Positions 12,212 through 22,650 of a stretch of DNA of 64,000 nt are shown here, piece after piece. The notes beneath the pieces are model-generated. The model searched no databases and was not told the DNA's origin. It worked only from the letters and a program-made list of their open reading frames with translations. Both the position numbers and the translations under genes were made by a program. Source of the DNA: Nematostella vectensis (taxonomy: Eukaryota; Cnidaria; Anthozoa; Actiniaria; Edwardsiidae); contig NC_064037.1 in the NCBI RefSeq assembly GCF_932526225.1, positions 18,018,471 through 18,082,470 of the forward strand. Reading direction: 5' to 3'. Each line of letters begins with the position of its first letter. Positions within the stretch are counted from its first letter, which is position 1.

Positions 12212-12440
12212 ACTTTAAACAAGCGTAACGAGCTAGTGTCTTCGTGCCGCCACAGGAACAAAGCCTTGTTATGCAACAGCTGAACTATTCAATTTCATCA
12301 TAACAGCCATTCAAATTTCACGCCCTATTTTCATGTTAATTTTATACATAGATAGTATATAAGTGATGGTAGTAATATATTCTTAATAAATCTCCTGATG
12401 AGTGGGCAACCACGAAACAGGCTTGTAGTTCTCGTGTTTT
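12212..12440 (+). mobile_element. 3' tail of the Penelope-like element
   Basis: Non-coding sequence directly following the GIY-YIG frame. It contains a TA-rich stretch and the hammerhead ribozyme core at 12395-12427, then a T-tract. PLEs are known to carry hammerhead motifs in their terminal (pLTR) regions, so position and content agree. The exact 3' boundary is uncertain; a 27-bp segment AACGCCTGCAGTCACGCAT is duplicated just downstream (near 12500 and 12531) around the TA microsatellite. Confidence 0.6.
12395..12427 (+). ncRNA. Hammerhead ribozyme core of PLE type
   Basis: All conserved core elements occur in order. CTGATGA is at 12395-12401, stem II is GTGG/CCAC (12402-12405 with 12410-12413) closed by a GCAA tetraloop, and GAA is at 12414-12416. 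A three-pair stem III, ACA/TGT (12417-12419 with 12424-12426), has a four-base loop. The cleavage nucleotide would be A12427, after TGT. Stem I, formed by sequence before 12395 and after 12427, is weak here: C12394-G12428 pairs and little more without bulges. The short stem III fits the minimal hammerheads known from Penelope-like elements. Activity of this copy is doubtful. Confidence 0.7.
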
Positions 12441-12515
12441 TTTCCTACAAACCAAGATATATCCCGCTCTACACCTATGTATTGAGCACTGTTATATGAA
12501 CGCCTGCAGTCACGC

Positions 12516-12547
12516 ATTATATATATATATAACGCCTGCAGTCACGC

Positions 12548-12604
<57 letters not shown>

Positions 12605-12617
12605 TATATATAATATG
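12516..12617. repeat. TA dinucleotide microsatellite
   Basis: Two TA runs, the second over 60 bp long, separated by a duplicated unique segment. A G-tract of about 14 follows at 12648-12661. Confidence 0.95.
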
Positions 12618-12661
12618 TTTTCATAAGGGGCTGCTCATCAAATATCCGGGGGGGGGGGGGG

Positions 12662-13058
12662 GATTTTGACAACACCTTAAAATTTCAGACCCTTTTTCAG
12701 TGTAACTTCTCAAGATTTCAGTAGAGTTCATTTAAAAAAATTATGAACCCCTCCCCCTTAATATTAATGTAGTGTATATAATCTATATATGATGTTATTA
12801 TACATATGAGTACACCTTGCAGGCATGATGTCAGGCCCTCATCTCCCAATAGGCGACTTGTACACATGACCTTCTGAGAGGCAAACTCTAAAATAAACAC
12901 AGGGCTGCAGCCATCACATATATATTTCAATGAAAAAATGAAAAAAAAACTTTTCTGCTTTAGAAACTTTCTGGCATAAAATGCTGAATAAGAAACTCTC
13001 TTTCATAAAATGCTGAATAAGTTGCCTTTTGTTGTTTTGCCGCTAGAAGCCAGCGCTA
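12662..13058. other. Spacer downstream of the CCCH gene
   Basis: No gene recognised. Contains a small direct repeat, GAAACTTTCTGGCATAAAA and GAAACTCTCTTTCATAAAA, at about 12962 and 12991. It may include the 3' UTR of the minus-strand gene at 13059-13676. Confidence 0.4.
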
Positions 13059-13676
13059 TTACTGCATCCAGGGTCTTTCTCGAACTTTCTGTTGTTCATA
13101 CGCTTTCACGGCCCTTTTTGGAGGCACGAGCGAGTCTGTTACGCCAACTCTTCGTTTCTTTGGCTTTTTCTCCTCCCATTGTGTTTCCTCTTCGTTCGGT
13201 ATATATCTCAAAGTCCGAACTGAAGTATGCGGAGCAGCAGTCTCGGAATCCGGTTCGTTTGCCGATGTAGCCCCAACAGGGATTGTATTATGAACAAATT
13301 TGCACTTCTCACCAAAACGACACTTTCCTTTCTGGAATTTCCAACACACTCTTTTCTTGCCCTTTAAGGTCGGAGCTTGCTCAGAAAGTTGGACGTGTTT
13401 TTCTAAAACAGAGAGCCTTTCTTTTTCCTTGACAAGGTACGGATTATAGAATACTGAGGAGCTCTCAAAAGCACGGGATTTCAGTTCCGATGGAAGTGAC
13501 GATGTTTTCTTCCCCACGTCAAGTTCGGGTAAAGGGAGCGGGGTTTCAACTTCACTATTAAGACAAGAAGAAGATGTATTCTGGTTTACTGTGCTTGGTG
13601 TTTGTTCCTCATCGTTTTCGGAGTCAGAGCTCGATGAGTCGTCCCCATAATCGGGTACTAGCCCAAGCAGAGACAT
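13059..13676 (-). CDS. Single CCCH zinc-finger protein
   Basis: A 205-residue intronless frame, starting at the ATG at 13676 (MSLLGLVPDYGDDSSSSDS). The N-terminus is acidic and serine-rich. One CCCH zinc finger with C-x7-C-x5-C-x3-H spacing uses Cys111, Cys119, Cys125 and His129 (CWKFQKGKC, then RFGEKCKFVH). CCCH fingers of this spacing usually bind RNA. The C-terminal third is basic (EEKKPKKRR, PPKRAVKAYEQQKVRERPW) and could be a nuclear localisation or RNA-contact tail. The short acidic-start plus single-finger layout resembles small nuclear RNA-processing proteins, but I cannot name the orthologue. The gene is complete and the codons look ordinary. Confidence 0.75.
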   Translation of the reverse strand: MSLLGLVPDYGDDSSSSDSENDEEQTPSTVNQNTSSSCLNSEVETPLPLPELDVGKKTSSLPSELKSRAFESSSVFYNPYLVKEKERLSVLEKHVQLSEQAPTLKGKKRVCWKFQKGKCRFGEKCKFVHNTIPVGATSANEPDSETAAPHTSVRTLRYIPNEEETQWEEKKPKKRRVGVTDSLVPPKRAVKAYEQQKVRERPWMQ

Positions 13677-14137
13677 CAAATAACAATTACACCGCCATCT
13701 TGGAAAAAACTAGACAGAGCAGCCTGGCCTGTTTAGTCGCACAGGTAGCCCAAATTAACTGGATCCGTCGACCTTGGTGGCGATTCATAAAATAATAACA
13801 GATCAAGAGAGAGCATAAGATCTTATGCTCTTATGCTTTCTTGTAACAGATTAATTTATTTAATTCTGATGTTGGATCACTGCCCCCCCCCACCCACCCC
13901 CCCCCACCCACCCCTACCTGACAAAGAAATGCACAACCTTACCAAAAGATGCGGTATACCATTTACCGAGAAAGCCCCCGGGGAAAATATAAAGTCTACA
14001 CTCTGCCTACACAACTGGTAACTCTTTCCCGCTATAAGCATTGGAAATTCTCGTTTCCGCCAATAGCGCACTTTGTTAAATCAAAAACTCCGGTACTGAT
14101 ACACAAAACAACTCATATTGTTATCCTAACCGCCTAT

Positions 14138-14407
14138 GCAAGTAAGATTCCACACATTAGAAATGTGCAAAACACATGTCTCCCGACAAACTATTGTTTA
14201 AATTCCTTGCTTGATAGCGTTACAGCGAGCTATTTTGAGTTCTTGTTGGTTTTGCAAACAATCTATTATTGCCGTACAGAAGGAGGAGTGCCGATTGGAT
14301 AAATTGCCGTCTATATAGAGAAGACTTCACACGTCCACAAAGACACCCAGAAAATAATGGCGGTATTGTTAATTTTATAAGAATTGATGATTTTGTGGAC
14401 CGGCAAT
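14138..14407. repeat. Direct repeat copy 1 (about 270 bp)
   Basis: This stretch (GCAAAACACATGTC, ACAAACTATTGTTTAAATTC, GCAAACAATCTATTATTGCC, ACACGTCCACAAAGACACCC, GGACCGGCAATTATT) recurs in the same orientation at about 14907-15182, at roughly 90% identity by eye. It is non-coding, and is either a segmental duplication or two copies of one dispersed repeat. Confidence 0.8.
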
Positions 14408-14906
14408 TATTGTAAGCAATCGTTGCAAAAACCGTAGAAACAAACATTAAAACTCAGTTTTTTTTTTGTTTAAAGAGACAAGCTAATCAACGGCCACCCC
14501 TGGTGGTTAACAAACATCCAAGATCGGACGTCTTACACTAGCGAAAACTTGGAAAACTGACAATTTTATTCACAATGACCCTATAGGCCATACACGCGTA
14601 CAAAAATATTCCCATACAGCCATGGGACGATAGAGTTCCACGATGGTACAACAGACTTTTAGAAACCTTGCACAAAAGGTCAATGTAGGTTCAAGTGTCG
14701 AGTATTAATTTTAGTGATCATTTCCTAAAAGTAGCTCTCTAGCAAACTTAAAGCGCGATTATGTTTCTGGTGTCCTGTGTTACTTTATATTTATTGGCTA
14801 TTGCAGAAACCATCTCAAAATCATCTGATTCAAAATGCATTTTGCCGAAACGGCAGGGTTTTGCGCAAGAGCTTCTATTGTTCGGCATGCATCGCATCCT
14901 ATTACG

Positions 14907-15182
14907 CCTATGCAAGTTTCAGTAAGATTGCACGCATGTGCAAAACACATGTCTTTCGACAAACTATTGTTTAAATTCATTGCTTAATAGCGTTACAGCA
15001 AGCTCTTTTGAGTTCTTGATGGTTTTGCAAACAATCTATTATTGCCGATCAGAAGGAGGAGTGTGGATTGGATGTAATTGCCGTCTTTATAGAAAAAACT
15101 TCACACGTCCACAAAGACACCCAGGATATAATGGCGGTATTGTTAATTTTATAAGAATTGATAATTTTTGCGGACCGGCAAT
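14907..15182. repeat. Direct repeat copy 2 (about 275 bp)
   Basis: Second copy of the 14138-14407 segment, about 770 bp downstream in the same orientation, with small indels. Neither copy shows clean terminal inverted repeats, so the mechanism is open. Confidence 0.8.
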
Positions 15183-16384
15183 TATTCCAAGAGATTATTT
15201 CCAGCCTTCACAATTAATGTGGACATTGAAAGCAATCATCGCAAATCTTCCGCAGTGTCAGTGGCAAGCCTAACCGTGAAATCTGTTCCGCGTATTGGTT
15301 GCGGCGTCTAAAAAATACCCTTTTCAATCGAAGCTGAAATTTAACTTTTCCTGTCTATTCAAATGTTTAATCTAAGCCCGGTGACATATCACTAAAAGGC
15401 TGACGCTCGTTAGTAAGTAGCATCGAGCCAGCGAATGGAACAATGCGTTCACTGAATTTGTTACAGCAACGCGCACGCTGATACGAGCTAAAGCGGATGC
15501 CTTTAACGAGGCTTTAACGCCAGTGCGGCAAGACTCAGTGTCTCCGAGATTGAACATTTTTTCTCGCAGTTAAGCTCGCAGTGACGCGTGTCTTTTTGGA
15601 TCGAAAGTTTGCTTGCGGTAGGACCATGACCTTGTACGAATAAATCACCCGATCGCGTAACGAAACCAGATCGCAAATGTCACTTATGGACGCACAAAAC
15701 GCTACAGCTATTCTTTTTTTTTTTTTTTATTTGTCAATAAGATAAAGAAAAACCTATAAACCTGAATTGGAGATCCGGGTGATTATTACATGACAACGGT
15801 TTAATCAAAACGACCAATCAGAGATCTAAGGAACGGACAACCAAATAGAGTTGCCACGAGAACAGTAAAGTATAAGAAAAGCGAGAATGGAAAACCCAAC
15901 GGGTGGAAAATGTCAGTAAACACACAAAACCGCGCTTTGAACGAGCTATCTCAAATATAGCGACGAGAGTGGCGCAAGCTAAGTGCGGGGTGGTGTGAAA
16001 AAGCAGTTTTTTTTTTGCATCCGTGCGTTACGTGTGAATCGTGATGAGTGTTTCGAGGGGCTGTATTTTCGCCGGGATATAATCTCGTGCAACCCCCCCC
16101 GATTGCGATATCTGCCTTATATTATGTAAATTTCCTTTTCATGGCCTCGGCTATTGTTAGCCATGTGCAAGTAGAATAAATGAAGCATGCAGTCAAAGCG
16201 CGTGGCGACTGCTATGTCAGAAATTTCACGGAGCAGTCGAAACTCTCGATGAATGCAGCTTTCGCTAAGCTTACATTTTATAACCCAAAAGTATAACGAT
16301 TCAGTTGCGAGCAAAATTTGGAAATATTCCACTTGGCAAGCCAGCACCAGCCGGCGAGGATAACGCAATGAATGGAAACTACTT
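15183..16384. other. Spacer upstream of the Mos gene
   Basis: No supported gene. Contains a T-tract at 15713-15728 and otherwise unremarkable mixed sequence. Short frames on the minus strand (15372-15557, 16117-16368) show no family features. Confidence 0.4.
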
Positions 16385-16737
16385 TGAGCTTAGCGCGATG
16401 TGATTGGTTACGCTCCACTGCTCCTAGCGATCTGATTGGCTGTGCAGGTCATTAATTCGGGATTTACCCCATAGTACTAACACCTGAGCCGAAGTTTGCG
16501 CGTGGCTTGTTCGCAGTATCTTAGATTAGCATTTGTTCCACACTCGTGCACGAACACGGTCACATCTCGACGAAAACTCCAACAGTCACTCAGCTCAAAT
16601 TGATCTTAATCACTAGTCGTGGGACATCAGTAGAATAGCGTCCGTCTACGCATTTGTGCGTCCTGCAGAAGTCGTAGTGCCTACACCAGTTGCATCTTGC
16701 GCTCAGCATTTCGCTTTCAAGACTGGTCTCTCTTACC
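16385..16737 (+). promoter_or_regulatory. Proximal upstream region of the Mos kinase gene
   Basis: Two ATTGG boxes (CCAAT on the other strand) lie at about 16403 and 16435, roughly 300 bp before the start codon, in GTGATTGGTTA and CTGATTGGCTG contexts. CCAAT pairs are common in animal proximal promoters. No clear TATA box is seen. The transcription start cannot be fixed from sequence alone. Confidence 0.4.
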
Positions 16738-17721
16738 ATGGTTCTGCAGGATCGAGGAAGGCTGTTTTGCGAGTCAGCCGAAGTATGTTCCTGCCAGAGA
16801 CGTGATAAACTATACTGTGCATTGACTTCCGGCGACTTCGCGTTTTCTGATCTGAAAGTCGGCAAGCTCCTCGGTAGCGGGGGGTTTGGTTCGGTGTACG
16901 AGGCGAGCTATCGTGGTGAACGAATGGCCTTGAAAAGGCTACACAAAGAAACGAAAAACGAGCGTGCAGCAAGAGAAAGCTTTGAGGCCGAGACTTCTGC
17001 ACTGAACTTTGCACATCCAAATATCGTGCGTACATTCACACTGTTTACCATTCAAGACACGAACTGCGTTCTTATGGAGTACGCAGGCGATCGCAATTTA
17101 CTGAACGTTATCTATGACCCTTCAGAGGCGCTTACAAACGAGCGCAGGACAAAATTTGCGGTGGATATCGCAAGAGGTCTGGACTATGCACACGCTAAAG
17201 GAATTGCACATTTGGACTTGAAACCGGGCAATGTCTTAGTAGGAGCTAACGATCATTGCAAACTCGCAGACTTTGGCTGCTGTCAGGCTATTGAGGAGAA
17301 TCACAAGCCAGCGAGTCCGACTAAGTCCAACCTGACCGGGACGTACGCTTACAGGGCACCTGAGCTATTACGAGGGGAGACACCTAGTACGAAGGCGGAC
17401 ATCTATTCGTATGGCATTTGTCTGTGGCAGATGCTTACCCGAGAAAGACCTTACGGCAACGAAAATCAACATGTTGTTATCTTCGGCGTTGTAGCATATC
17501 AACTTAGACCGAGGATAGCACGAGATATGAGCGATGATGATGGACAGTATGTTTGTCTTGTTCAGCAATGCTGGGAGGCTGACCATAGACTAAGACCAGC
17601 GACTGGAGATATCTTGATACGTCTCTACCAGTCTCAAGGATTTCAAGTTGAATGCAAAGACTTGTCCAGCTCATCACGGCGGTGTCGTGCGCGCAAAAGC
17701 CTTAATTTATGCTGCTCTTGA
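16738..17721 (+). CDS. mos: Mos-type serine/threonine kinase (single exon)
   Basis: A 327-residue intronless protein kinase of the Mos family, the MAPKKK that activates MEK/ERK during oocyte meiotic maturation. The ATG at 16738 has a strong Kozak context (ACCATGG); the frame extends upstream but without an ATG. Visible motifs are the glycine loop GSGGFGSV (46-53), ATP-binding Lys66, helix-C Glu85, HLDLKPGN (158-165, catalytic Asp160), DFGC (178-181), GTYAYRAPE (201-209), DIYSYG (221-226) and Arg286. HLDLKPxN and DFGC are typical of Mos. A short kinase-only layout with a brief N-terminal extension and no regulatory domain matches the family, and Mos genes are intronless in vertebrates as well. 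Nematostella and other cnidarians are known to have several Mos paralogues; which one this is cannot be told here. Confidence 0.93.
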   Translation: MVLQDRGRLFCESAEVCSCQRRDKLYCALTSGDFAFSDLKVGKLLGSGGFGSVYEASYRGERMALKRLHKETKNERAARESFEAETSALNFAHPNIVRTFTLFTIQDTNCVLMEYAGDRNLLNVIYDPSEALTNERRTKFAVDIARGLDYAHAKGIAHLDLKPGNVLVGANDHCKLADFGCCQAIEENHKPASPTKSNLTGTYAYRAPELLRGETPSTKADIYSYGICLWQMLTRERPYGNENQHVVIFGVVAYQLRPRIARDMSDDDGQYVCLVQQCWEADHRLRPATGDILIRLYQSQGFQVECKDLSSSSRRCRARKSLNLCCS

Positions 17722-17734
17722 CCAAAGAGCTTCC

Positions 17735-17988
17735 TTTTTATTTTCTGTAGATTTTTAAAGAGAAAATTATGTTGAAATGATATTAATCGAAGGCAAAGAC
17801 TTCTTAGGACTATTATTGTAATTCTAGATCACGGAAGCGTGATATGCGGAAATCATTTATGTCAGGAGAGCAACAAGTGTATACATGTCAGGCAATCCAG
17901 TTCCTGTTATTTTTTTACGATTTGCATGTTAATTTTACGGGATTAGTTTTTTTTTTGGAAATTCATGCATAAATAATTAGAAAATAAA
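17735..17988 (+). promoter_or_regulatory. Mos 3' UTR: U-rich element and polyadenylation signal
   Basis: An AATAAA hexamer lies at 17983-17988, 262 bp after the Mos stop codon. A TTTTTATTTT element at 17735-17744 contains the consensus of a cytoplasmic polyadenylation element (UUUUAU), known to control maternal Mos mRNA in vertebrates. It is far from the hexamer (about 240 nt), so this role is speculative. Confidence 0.4.
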
Positions 17989-20157
17989 CCAAGTTGTTCA
18001 TGTTATATTGAAATTGTGTGACCTATCAACGACAATCGAGCTATTCAAAGAGTCTGAGCGCTTGGCGTTTTAGCATCAGACCATTTCACGACTTCTGCTA
18101 ACGCTAATCATCTCAAACTGTCTGTTCTAGACATAGGAGACTCCTAGGTAGTAAAAGTGATTGGGGATTCTGAAACGCACGCGGAACAACAGGGGCCGGG
18201 ATTTTGCGCGCGCCGCTTAGACCAAGAACAGAATCCGTTTTTATCGCTCCATTGCATACGAAAACGCAAGAAATTCTAAATCTATTTTAAGTTCAAGGGG
18301 TCCTTTGTTATCAAACCCATTGTTTGCTTCTAACGTTACGAAACTGCGCATTGTTAACTAGATCTTCCTCTAATTCTGAGATGCAAAAATACAACTGGAA
18401 GGAAAACATCTCGTGAGATTTCGAAAGTTTCTTTTCAAGGAAGAATTTTGACCTTTAGTTGATTTAAGCTGTACATCAGCTAACCTTTTTGAACAATACC
18501 CTACAAGTTAATTTGCATCAAAAACAATACAATCTATTAGGATCTGCAGCTGTTGGTATATTTGAGCCATTGCTGCTTTGGCAACCAAAGGGAGCCCGGT
18601 ACGGTTCAACGTTGACCCATTGTCGTGTCACCTGTCGCTGTCGTGACCCACAAGTGATCTTGACACAAGACTCGAGTCTGATTGGTTCGCTAAACAATAG
18701 CCTAATAGAGCGCGCGTGCCCTAGCTTTTCAGTAGAAGCGAATGGTAAGTGAACATTAAATTCCGGACTTGCGAAAGCGCGGTCGATACGCCATAACAGG
18801 GAATATCTCTCCGGGCAAAGGCTGTTCGGGTTGCAGAGTGTTTATCAAAATTTGTATATAGACTGTCAACTGGGTTGAATTTCTCTACCAGATATAAAGG
18901 TTTTATCGTAGTTCTTATCTTATCTTTTTTCCGAAACAGACATACCCTATCGCTTAGCGAATCCTCCGTGAACCCATTTTTCTACATTCAATAGTTCCTT
19001 TGCCCCAACCGAGCAGCACAACACCCGTCACGTAGCTTGTACAAGTTGCCAAATAATGCCTTGTAATCTTCTTTTACACCAAGCCATTCTTATTACTAAC
19101 TGAAATAATCATAGATCTCCGAAACGAGGACCACCTGCTCAGGTTAGAAATAGAGAATCACGCGGAGTGTGGACAGATATAGGATAAGCGTGTTTAATTG
19201 CAGACAAAGGCTTTTATAGATATTCTGTTTGAAGAGAGATCCACGCACTTTAAACTTTTACATTAAAACACACGAGAGACATCAACTTCTGTTAACATAA
19301 ACTTTTGGAAAGATGAATCTAATAAATGAAACTGCGTTGAAATTAAGCTCATCAGGCACTTTGTACTTTTAAATGAGCATAGCATGAGCAGCCCCCACGA
19401 GAACTTCTAAACACCCCCTTAAGCTAAAATCTACCGTTTCGTTTGGCGTGTTCCAGCCCACCCCCCCCCCCCCCCCTTTCTGGCGCTAACGTTGTTTGTG
19501 GCGTCTAAAAAAACAAAAAGTCATTGAGTTCTTGTGGGAATCTATTGGAACGGTGAAACAAAAGTTACATAAACGTTGCCCGGGGAAGGTGTGAGAAAGG
19601 CTGCTCCGAATTGAATAGGGGACGCATGTTGCACGAGCCCGGTCAGTGAACGATCTGCCAAGGAAGATTAAGCAAGCTTTCAGTTAGTCTATATTTTATT
19701 CTGGAGTGAAATATATCATAAGGATATATATGCTACCGAACACTGCATGTTCGGAAAGTTAATAGGACAAGGAAGTTTAATTACTATTCTGTTCGCAGGT
19801 CAACAGATAACTTGCTCATGAACAAAGACTACGGAGAATAAGAAAACAATCATTTGATTTGGAAAAATCTATTTTCTAATGTCATACAGAATTAGCACGA
19901 TAAGACATTTCTCCCCTGCAATAAACTATGACAGTAATATATCTTTAAATTGCCGAAGTTTAACCGGACGCCAAATCGTGCATTCATCAGTTGTACAATG
20001 CACAAGAAGCATGTCGAAATATGCGATCGCGGGCGAATTGCGCGAATCGTACATTTTTTTTCCAATACTACCAGCATTTGAGAGAGAGCGCTCCTACAAA
20101 GTAAATACCTGGTTATCGGTGAGCTGTACAATATTAGTGATAGAACACTTATAAGAA
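17989..20157. other. Gene-free stretch
   Basis: No gene family, RNA gene or long repeat recognised. A C-tract of about 20 lies near 19459-19478. Short open frames (18489-18752, 19879-20154) have no recognisable features. Confidence 0.4.
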
Positions 20158-20323
20158 CAGCGGCGTAGCCAGGATGTTTAACAGAAGGGGGCTCTTAGGG
20201 ACTTTCAAGGATTTTTCTCCTGTATTTTATGTCTCATACATTTTATGTCTCATAATTTACTGCATTTTTGGCTGCTAAAAGGGGGGCCGGGCCCCCTAGG
20301 CCACCCCCCTGGCTACGCCCCTG
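20158..20323. mobile_element. 166-bp MITE with CAGSGGCGTAGCCAGG ends
   Basis: Begins CAGCGGCGTAGCCAGG and ends CCTGGCTACGCCCCTG, an almost perfect inverted repeat. It is flanked by AAGAA on both sides (20153-20157 and 20324-20328). Ends of the CAGGGGCGTAGCCAGG type are common among hAT-like short elements in animals, but hAT elements make 8-bp duplications and only 5 bp match here. It has no coding content. Confidence 0.7.
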
Positions 20324-20630
20324 AAGAACGTCTATTTTTCAATTGGGGCTGGGCCTTTCTTATTTTTCGGACATTTTTAGGCTGAATGTGTTTTTACGAT
20401 GTTCTTCTTAAATTTTAGTGTATATAAAAAAACATAATACCCAATGAATTATTAGGAAGAGAATTACACAAATGATCAATAGCAATAATATAGAAGGTTG
20501 TTAGTAGTATAATTTGGTGCTGCATTTTAGAACGCATCAGGACTAAAAAAGCAACATTTTTCTGATATCTGAGCCTCGGAATGCTTATAGCATGTTCTTA
20601 AAATTTGGTAAAAACTCATGCTGAACGTTC
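20324..20630. repeat. Direct duplication copy A (about 305 bp)
   Basis: Matches 21493-21796 in the same orientation: AACGTCTATTTTTCA, GGCTGGGCCTTTCTTATTTT, CCAATGAATTATTAGGAAGA, GCATCA, TGAGCCTCGG, AGCATGTTCTTAAAATT. After the MITE at 20631-21004 the similarity resumes with TTCTTATAAA. The duplicated segment is thus interrupted by the MITE in this copy only. Confidence 0.8.
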
Positions 20631-21004
20631 CAGGTCCGTACCTGGGGGGGGAGGGGGTGCAGGGGGTGCGAACGCACCCTCCCCCCCACAACGGCCGAAA
20701 GTCTACTTTCGGTTCTCAATAGAAGTGCTATTTGTAGACAAAATTATAAAGCATAAGCTAGATCACTCTGGTATGTCATTAATCCATGATTCAAACTTGT
20801 ATTTGTAGCCAAATCAGACAATAAACGTCTCGTGGAGATACTGCAAAGGCAAAAAAAATCCTTTTTTGTTCTTACTTAAGTGGTCAGATTATTATCAAAA
20901 AACTCCCTCCCTCCCCCACCACTCCCCCAGAAAAAATTAGGTCCACTTTTTCGGATCTCGCCCCCCCCCCCTCCCCCCTTAGAAAAATCCTGGGTACGGG
21001 CCTG
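20631..21004. mobile_element. 374-bp MITE, CAGGYCCGTACC ends
   Basis: Starts CAGGTCCGTACC and ends GGGTACGGGCCTG. Same family as the interrupted copy at 8453-9925, including the run GAGATACTGCAAAGG and several C or G tracts. It is inserted into the left copy of the local direct duplication, whose right copy (21493-21840) gives the pre-insertion state. Non-coding. Confidence 0.75.
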
Positions 21005-21322
21005 GGTTCTTATAAAGAAAGAGTGTAGTTCAGGGGCGTAACCAGGATTCGAGCGACCGCGCCTGCCAGCGAAAGTCTCAATCAGGTGCTCTTTTCGCAA
21101 ATACCCTAAGGCCTCCATTGTTAAAGGATCCTAAGCAGCCTTATGGGCTTCCTGTGGCCTAAGGCCTCCATTGTTAACTCTCTTATCCCACTATCATTCC
21201 ACCAACTCCAAGGTATCTCTATAATTACTATAATTACTATAATTACCATGTCTTTTTGCGCTGTAAATTCCCAATTTCGTATTTCATGTGCTTTCCCCGA
21301 ACCCTGTTCGCTAGATATGAGC

Positions 21323-21470
21323 CTTATTTCATTTCATTTCATTTCATTTCATTTCATTTCATTTCATTTCATTTCATTCCATTTCATTTCATTTCGTTTC
21401 GTTTCGTTTCATTTCATTTCATTTTATTTTATTTTATTTTATTTATTTTATTTTATTTTATTTTATTAAA
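21323..21470. repeat. ATTTC pentanucleotide microsatellite grading into ATTTT
   Basis: About 30 tandem pentamers, first ATTTC then GTTTC and ATTTT variants. The open frames reading SFHFISFHF across it are artefacts of the repeat. Confidence 0.95.
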
Positions 21471-21492
21471 AGGCTATTACACTCTTTTTTTA

Positions 21493-21840
21493 TAAAAACG
21501 TCTATTTTTCAGTTGTGGCTGGGCCTTTCTTATTTTTGGGACAATTTAAGGCTAAATATGTTCTTAATTAACTATGTTCTTAAATTTAAGTGTATATAAG
21601 AATATAAAACCCAATGAATTATTAGGAAGAGAATTACACAATGATTAATAGCAATAATAAGGTTGTTACTATGAGCACAATTTGATTCTTCATTTAAGAA
21701 AACGCATCAAGACTAAAAAAGAAAAAAACTTCTGAGCCTCGGCATGTTCTTAGCATGTTCTTAAAATTCGGTGAAATCTCAGGCTGGACGTTAAAAGGGT
21801 TTTTTTTTTATAAAGGTTCTTATAAAAAAGAATGTATTTG
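21493..21840. repeat. Direct duplication copy B (about 305 bp plus flank)
   Basis: Second copy of 20324-20630. It continues past the MITE insertion point with TTCTTATAAAAAAGAATGTA, matching 21006-21026, so it represents the empty site for the 374-bp MITE. Confidence 0.8.
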
Positions 21841-22532
21841 ATATTCAATGTTGTCTTTTTTTACTATTTCATACAGACGTGAGCAGGAGCTCTGAGAAGG
21901 CAGGAGTCAGGATAACGCGAATAATTCGAGAAGATTTCTAGCTTATTTGGAAAAAAATGTGAGAATCTAACAGAGTGTACGAACAGACGAAAGAGACGTA
22001 GGTAGACCATTCCTAGCGACGCTACTGATATTAATTATATCAATCAAAATTTCTTCATTAATTTTGCTAGTGCTTCTCGAATTTATGAAGAAAATGACAG
22101 GAGATGAGATTTCCTTCCCGGCTTGACAAGAAAGGCGTTTCCTATAATAGGAGTGACAGCATAGAGCAGCTTTTGATTTGGAAGATACGCTCCCGCTCTT
22201 ATTACCGAAGAGTTTTAGCGCCGGATATCACCCTCAAATCAGTGCAGATAAAAACACATTAGAAACCCGCGTAATCATTTATTGACTAGTAGTTCTTCTT
22301 GCTTGAAATTGATGAATAACAATCAGGATCAACATAATAATTTGACGTGGAGTAACACCCTACACAAAAAAATTCAATTTTTGGCGACTCGCGGTAGATC
22401 ACGCGTTATAACTGTCTAGATTCTATTGATAAATTGTGGATAATATGATGGAAATAGTTTCAACGAATATGTCGATTTATTTTGTCTTAATTTCTTTATG
22501 TTATCCAGCAGTTGTAACGACACCTGTTTTAC

Positions 22533-22650
22533 ATCTCACTCGGAGATGCAATTTATAAATATTTAGGCATTGCTCTGCTTTAAAACTCACTCGGTGATGC
22601 AATTTATTTAGGTATTGCTCTGTTTAAAACTCACTTGGAGATGCAATTTG
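22533..22650. repeat. Threefold tandem repeat, about 45-62 bp
   Basis: Three diverged copies of a unit beginning ACTCACTCGGAGATGCAATTT and containing TTTAGGCATTGCTCTG. The copies differ by indels. Confidence 0.75.

Noticed and set aside
16690-16737. Longer Mos start, 16 residues upstream
   Set aside because: The codon at 16690 is TTG; the first ATG is at 16738 in an optimal context.
21143-21495. Frames with SFHFISFHF repeats
   Set aside because: They translate the ATTTC microsatellite.
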